DNA of 64,000 nucleotides from NCBI GenBank assembly GCA_035296325.1, contig DATHBD010000026.1, positions 1 to 64,000 on the forward strand, given 5' to 3'. This document shows, in pieces, positions 59,761-64,000 of this stretch; positions within the stretch are counted from its first letter, which is position 1; each line of letters opens with the position of its first letter. This DNA is from DATHBD01 sp035296325. GTDB taxonomy: Bacteria; Actinomycetota; Actinomycetes; Mycobacteriales; Micromonosporaceae. The translations under genes were made by a program, and so were the position numbers. The notes under the pieces were generated by a model that saw only the letters and a list, made by a program, of their open reading frames with translations, was not told the origin of the DNA and did no database searches.

Positions 59761-61794
59761 TCAGTCGAGCGCGAGCACGGCCAGCAGGGCACCGCTGTCC
59801 ACCCGGGCGCCCGGGATCACCCGCAGGTCGCGGATCACCCCGTCGGATGGCGCGTGCACCGGGTGCTCCAGGCGCATCGCATCGACGGTGAGGACCAGAT
59901 CCCCGGCGGCCACCCGCTGCCCGGGTGCGACCAGTACGCGTCCCACGGCCCCGGCCAGCGGCGCGGTCAGTGATCCGTCCAGCGGCTCGCCGGCCGGGAG
60001 TGGGAACCGGGGCACCTCGGTCAGCGTGACCGAGCCCTCGGCGCTGTCAACGTAGGACACCGTGCCGGCCTCGGTGGCGACCTCCGCGACGGAGAACGTC
60101 AGCCGTACCCCGGCGACATCAAGCTCGATCCGGGTCGGTGACGTGGCGACCAGCGCGACCCGGGGGTGGTCGTCCCCGGCGGCGCCCTCCAGCGAGCCGG
60201 GCATGCCGACGTCGTCGCGGTCCACGCCGCGCACCGACCAGGCCGCCAGCTCGCCCAGCCGGTCCAGGCGGTACCCGATCTCCAGGGTGCCGGTCGGCCC
60301 GTCGAAGGCCACGGTCTGCGGCGCGGACGCGACGTTGCGCCAGCCGGGGGGCAGGGAGCCGAGAGCCGGTGCCGCGGCGCGGCGGCGGGCCGCACCGGCG
60401 AGCGCGGCGGCCAGGCCGGACAGCCGTACGGCATCGACGGAGGAGAGCAGCGGGGCAAACACCTCCGGGTGCCGGTCGAGCATCCCGGTGTCGGTCCCGC
60501 CGCCCTGGAACGTGGGGTGCCGCAGGACGCGTACCAGCAGGTCGCGGTTGGTGGTCACGCCGTGCACCTGGGACCGGGCGAGGACGGTGGCGAGCAGCCG
60601 GGCGGCCTCGTACCGGGTCGGCGCCCAGGCGATGATCTTCGCCAGGAGGGGGTCGTAGTGGACCCCGATCACGGTTCCCTGCGGCACGGCGGCGTCCAGC
60701 CGCAGCCCGGGCGCCGGCATCGGGCCGAACCGCTGGCTCACCCCGGGGATGTCGAACCGGTGCAGGGTGCCGGTCGCCGGCAGCCAGGCCGACGCCGGGT
60801 CCTCCGCGCAGAGGCGTACCTCGATGGCATGCCCGCGCATCGGCGGCGGCCCGGCGAACGGCACCGGGCCGCCCTCCGCGACAAGCAGCTGCAGGCGGAC
60901 CAGGTCCACGCCGATCACGCACTCGGTCACGCCGTGCTCGACGGAGAGCCGGGGGTTCATCTCCAGGAAGTAGAACTCACCGGAGGGTGCCAGCAGGAAC
61001 TCGACCGCGCCGACGCCGACGTAGCCCACCGCGCGGGCAGCGGTCACCGCCGCCGCGCAGAGCGCTTCGCGCATCGTCGGGCTGACCGCCGTGGACGGGC
61101 TCTCCTCGATGAGCTTCTGGTGCCGGCGCTGCACCGAGCCCTCACGCTCGCCCAGGGTGATCGTGTTGCCGAAGGTGTCCGCGACGATCTGCACCTCGAT
61201 GTGGCGGGCGCGGTCGAGGTACGGCTCGCAGTAGACCGTACTGTCGCCGAAGGCACCGGCAGCCTCCCGGCGGGCCGCGGCGACCGCCTCGGACAGTGCG
61301 TCCGGTTCGCGGACCAGCCGGATGCCGCGGCCGCCCGACCCCGCGGCCGGCTTCACCATGACCGGGAACGTGTCGACCTCCTCGGGCTCCAGATAGGTCG
61401 GCAGCACCGGCACGCCGGCGTCGGCGAGCAGCGCCTTGGCCCTGGTCTTCGCGCCCATGGTCGCCATGGCCTGTGGCGACGGCCCGACCCAGGTCAGCCC
61501 GGCGTCCATCACGGCGGCGGCGAAGTCGGGCTGCTCGGACAGGAACCCGTAGCCCGGGTGGATCGCGTCGGCGCCGCACCGTTGGGCCGCCGCGATGATC
61601 AGGTCGCCGCGCAGGTACGTGGCGGTTGGCGCGTTGCCGGGCAGGTGCACGGCGTAGTCGGCCTCCGCGACGTGGGCCGCGGCGGTGTCGGCGTCGGAGT
61701 AGACGGCGACCGTCTCGATGCCGACGGCGCGGCAGGTCGCGAAGACCCGCCGGGCGACCTCGCCCCGGTTGGCCACCAGCAGTCTGCGGATCAT
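59761..61794 (-). CDS. Acyl-CoA carboxylase alpha chain lacking the biotinyl lysine
   Basis: Encodes 677 residues. The biotin carboxylase part has LLVANRGEVARRVFATCRAV, ATP-binding KPAAGSGGRGIRLV, REGSVQRRHQKLIEESPS and FLEMNPRLSVEHGVTE. The C-terminal BCCP domain ends TVDAMRLEHPVHAPSDG, where the usual AMK(M/L)EH motif has Arg641 (CGC at 59874-59872) in place of the lysine that carries biotin. There is no other Lys in that domain, so it should not be biotinylated in the normal way. Its ATG overlaps the beta-chain stop by four bases. Reading as MCC/ACC-like alpha chain is secure; activity is doubtful. Confidence 0.85.
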   Translation of the reverse strand: MIRRLLVANRGEVARRVFATCRAVGIETVAVYSDADTAAAHVAEADYAVHLPGNAPTATYLRGDLIIAAAQRCGADAIHPGYGFLSEQPDFAAAVMDAGLTWVGPSPQAMATMGAKTRAKALLADAGVPVLPTYLEPEEVDTFPVMVKPAAGSGGRGIRLVREPDALSEAVAAARREAAGAFGDSTVYCEPYLDRARHIEVQIVADTFGNTITLGEREGSVQRRHQKLIEESPSTAVSPTMREALCAAAVTAARAVGYVGVGAVEFLLAPSGEFYFLEMNPRLSVEHGVTECVIGVDLVRLQLLVAEGGPVPFAGPPPMRGHAIEVRLCAEDPASAWLPATGTLHRFDIPGVSQRFGPMPAPGLRLDAAVPQGTVIGVHYDPLLAKIIAWAPTRYEAARLLATVLARSQVHGVTTNRDLLVRVLRHPTFQGGGTDTGMLDRHPEVFAPLLSSVDAVRLSGLAAALAGAARRRAAAPALGSLPPGWRNVASAPQTVAFDGPTGTLEIGYRLDRLGELAAWSVRGVDRDDVGMPGSLEGAAGDDHPRVALVATSPTRIELDVAGVRLTFSVAEVATEAGTVSYVDSAEGSVTLTEVPRFPLPAGEPLDGSLTAPLAGAVGRVLVAPGQRVAAGDLVLTVDAMRLEHPVHAPSDGVIRDLRVIPGARVDSGALLAVLALD

Positions 61795-63335
61795 GCTCTA
61801 CCTCGCATCCGTACGGTGCCGTGGCGGTCCCCGGTGGGGCTGTCGCCGACCGGGGCGGCCGGCAGCACGGACAGGCAGAGACCCAGGACGGTACGGGTGT
61901 CGCGCGGGTCGATGACGCCATCGTCGTGCAGCAGTCCGGACAGGTGCAGTGCGGTCGACTCCTCGTCGATGCGCTCGGCCAGGCCGGCCCGCGTGCCGGC
62001 CAGCTCAGCCGGCCCCAGCACCGCCGACTTCGCGTTCGGCCAGGCGAACAGGAACCTCGGGTCGAAACCCCGACCGCACATGCCGTAGTTGCCGGTGCCG
62101 TAGCTCGCGCCGATGTTGACGGTCAGGTGCGGCACCGCGGAGTTGGCGACCGCGTTGATCATCATGGCGGCCTGGTTGATGATGCCCGTCCGGGCGTGCT
62201 CGACGCCGACCGCGTACCCGGTCGTGTTCTGCAGGAACAGCAGCGGTGTTCCGCTGGCGTCGGCCGAGCGGATGAACTGGGTGGCCTTGCCGGCCTCCGG
62301 GTCGAGCAGGACGCTGCGGGCGTTGGCGAGCACGCCGATCCGGTGGCCGTGGATGGTGCCCCATCCGGTGCAGAGCCCGGTGCCGTACGCCGGCTTGAAC
62401 TCGTCGAACCGGCTCCCGTCCAGGATCCGGCCGAGCACCTCGCGCGGGTCGAACGGCACGCGCAGATCCGGGGGCGGGATGCCGAGCAGGTCGTCCGCGT
62501 CGTGCTTGGGTGGCTCGGGAAGCGCCTGGGGAGCCATCCGGGTCCGGCTGGCAAGTCGGGCCACCGCGTCGCGGACCAGCCGGATCGCGTCGCGCTCGTC
62601 CTCGGCGACAGCATCGGCCAGCCCGCTGCGGGTCGCGTGCATGACCGCGCCGCCCAGGGACTCTTCATCGGTCTGCTGGCCGGTGAGGATCCGGACCTCG
62701 GGCGGGCCGGCAAGGAACACCCTGGCCCGGTCCCGGACCAGAATTGTGGTACCGGCCAGGCCGGCCAGCAGTGCGGCGCCTGCGGTCGCCTTGCCGAAGA
62801 CCGCGGCGACCGTGCCGATGCCGGCCGACGCCAGCCGGGCCAGGTCCCGGTAGAGCGCCCCGCCCGGCAGGAACAGTTCGGCCTGGGCGGTCAGTTCGGT
62901 GCCACCGATCTCCACCAGGTTGATCACCGGCAGCCGGTTCGCGCGGGCGATCTCGAGCGCCCGGGTGGACCGCTTCAGGGTGTACGGGTTGAGGGTGCCG
63001 CCGCGGACCGTCGCGTCGTTGGCGATCAGCACGCAGGGCCGGCCCGCCACCACGCCGATGCCGGTGACCACGCTCGCGCCGACCGGGTACTCGGTGCCCC
63101 AGCCGGCCACCGGCGACAGTTCCAGGAACGGGGTGTCCCGGTCCACCAGCAACTCGATGCGTTCCCGGGCCAGCAGTTTGCCGCGCGCGTGGTGCCTGGT
63201 GACGTACTTGTCGCCACCACCGGCACGCGCCTGACCCAGCGCCGAGTCCAACTCCGCGAGCCGGTCCAGCATCGCCGCCCGATTGTCAGCGTAGGACGGC
63301 GCCCGGGGGTCGAGAAAGGTGGGAAGTACCGGCAT
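61791..63335 (-). CDS. Acyl-CoA carboxylase carboxyltransferase (beta) subunit
   Basis: Encodes 514 residues, typical length for MCC/PCC beta. YVTRHHARGKLLARERIELL, GGTLNPYTLKRSTRALEIA and NTTGYAVGVEHARTGIINQA match the family. At the acyl-CoA oxyanion position the usual STAGGAY-type motif is replaced by GKATAGAALLAGLAG, a notable divergence. First gene of the two-gene operon with the biotin-less alpha chain. Substrate cannot be assigned. Confidence 0.82.
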   Translation of the reverse strand: MPVLPTFLDPRAPSYADNRAAMLDRLAELDSALGQARAGGGDKYVTRHHARGKLLARERIELLVDRDTPFLELSPVAGWGTEYPVGASVVTGIGVVAGRPCVLIANDATVRGGTLNPYTLKRSTRALEIARANRLPVINLVEIGGTELTAQAELFLPGGALYRDLARLASAGIGTVAAVFGKATAGAALLAGLAGTTILVRDRARVFLAGPPEVRILTGQQTDEESLGGAVMHATRSGLADAVAEDERDAIRLVRDAVARLASRTRMAPQALPEPPKHDADDLLGIPPPDLRVPFDPREVLGRILDGSRFDEFKPAYGTGLCTGWGTIHGHRIGVLANARSVLLDPEAGKATQFIRSADASGTPLLFLQNTTGYAVGVEHARTGIINQAAMMINAVANSAVPHLTVNIGASYGTGNYGMCGRGFDPRFLFAWPNAKSAVLGPAELAGTRAGLAERIDEESTALHLSGLLHDDGVIDPRDTRTVLGLCLSVLPAAPVGDSPTGDRHGTVRMRGRA

Positions 63336-63434
63336 CTCCGCTCGACCCCCAACTGTCCTGCTGCCCGTGCCACCTCCGTAACGAGCGGCTCGCCGGTTGC
63401 GACACGCGGCAGGGGGCGGTTGGGGGGTCGGTGC

Positions 63435-64000
63435 TCAGACCCGGGCGCGTCTGGCCAGACGCTCCGGATCCATGATGATCACGCTCTTCCCGTCCAGTCG
63501 CAGCCAGCCACGGGACGCGAAGTCGGCGAGCGCCTTGTTCACCGTCTCCCGGGAGGCGCCGACGAGCTGCGCCAACTCCTCCTGGGTGAGGTCGTGGGTC
63601 ACCCGCAGGATGCCCCCGTCCCGGGTGCCGAAGCGGCCGGCCATCTGGAGCAGGTTCTTCGCGACCCGACCGGGAACGTCGGTGAAGATCAGGTCGGCGA
63701 GCGCGTCATTGGTGCGTCGGAGCCGGCGCGCGAGCACCCGCAGCAACTGCTCGGCGATCTCCGGCCGGTTGGTGAGCCAGGTCCGCAGCGCTGGCTTGCG
63801 CAGCCGGGCCAGCCGGGTGTCGATCACCGCGGTCGCCGTGGCGGTGCGCGGCCCCGGGTCGAAGATGGAGAGCTCGCCCACCATGTCGCTCGGCCCGATC
63901 AGGGCGATGAGGTTCTGCCGCCCATCCGCGGCTCGGCGACCCAACTTGATCTTGCCGGAGAGCACGATGTACAGGCTGTCTCCGGGCTCGCCCTCGCTGA
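63435..64000 (-). CDS. crp: Crp/Fnr-family regulator (partial; 5' end beyond the window)
   Basis: About 188 residues are visible. The cyclic-nucleotide-binding domain (SEGEPGDSLYIVLSGKIKLG through MVGELSIFDPGPRTATATAV, with GE-L and R-T-A cAMP contacts) is followed by the helix-turn-helix TQEELAQLVGASRETVNKAL. Closest in pattern to actinobacterial Crp (Rv3676). The N-terminus runs off the right edge. Binds cAMP and controls catabolism and development; the nearby adenylate cyclase could be a source of its ligand. Confidence 0.92.
   Translation of the reverse strand, partial: SEGEPGDSLYIVLSGKIKLGRRAADGRQNLIALIGPSDMVGELSIFDPGPRTATATAVIDTRLARLRKPALRTWLTNRPEIAEQLLRVLARRLRRTNDALADLIFTDVPGRVAKNLLQMAGRFGTRDGGILRVTHDLTQEELAQLVGASRETVNKALADFASRGWLRLDGKSVIIMDPERLARRARV

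Overview
The window is very GC-rich and reads like a chromosomal segment of an actinomycete, most likely Micromonospora or a close relative in the Micromonosporaceae. The main reason is gene order. The segment from about 36.2 kb to 64 kb carries, in the same relative order as the Mycobacterium tuberculosis Rv3676-Rv3683 neighbourhood, a metallophosphoesterase, ponA2-type PBP, whiB4, two GET3/ArsA-like ATPases, a DUF4177 peptide, a RidA protein, an MBL-fold hydrolase and crp. Several interposed genes (SigE-family sigma factor with a propeller membrane protein, GlpD/FGGY kinase, adenylate cyclase, Ser/Thr kinase, GH5 enzyme, acyl-CoA carboxylase) are lineage additions.

Layout. 0-0.95 kb: cold-shock gene, a small acidic protein sharing its terminator, and an intact tRNA-Ser(UGA). 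0.95-3.1 kb: a decayed integrative element at the tRNA 3' end (integrase C-terminus, frameshifted WD40 gene), closed by a second partial copy of the tRNA 3' half and a 77-bp copy of the end of a PIG-L gene that exists intact 11.7 kb away. 3.6-18.4 kb: an eleven-gene, one-directional, largely overlapping biosynthetic cluster with visibly lower GC and several TTA codons. It encodes an Stf0-like sulfotransferase, a StrB/AGAT-type amidinotransferase, a ThiH/HydG-like radical SAM enzyme, a PGM1-like ATP-grasp ligase, a PseB-like UDP-GlcNAc 4,6-dehydratase, a glycosyltransferase-SDR fusion, a DegT aminotransferase, a TobZ/NodU carbamoyltransferase, a PIG-L deacetylase and a heterodimeric ABC exporter. 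I do not recognise this combination. The most economical reading is a guanidino-bearing, amide-ligated core joined to a carbamoylated amino-deoxysugar, possibly sulfated, but the product is not predictable from sequence.

18.5-34.9 kb: accessory and envelope genes. These include a TetR/DUF2867 pair with twin operators, a fused SecDF, a DUF3626 gene interrupted by a stop codon, lipoproteins, two zinc-protease-like secreted proteins, a two-component system with a downstream lipoprotein, an ALF-repeat LPxTG surface protein and a secreted polysaccharide lyase. A patch of gene fragments lies next to tRNA-Pro(CGG).

35-64 kb: the conserved core described above. An adenylate cyclase fused to an ATPase/TPR module and the Crp regulator at the right edge suggest that cAMP signalling is a local theme. 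The acyl-CoA carboxylase alpha chain at 59.8-61.8 kb has arginine where the biotinylated lysine should be, which is the most surprising single-residue observation in the core region.
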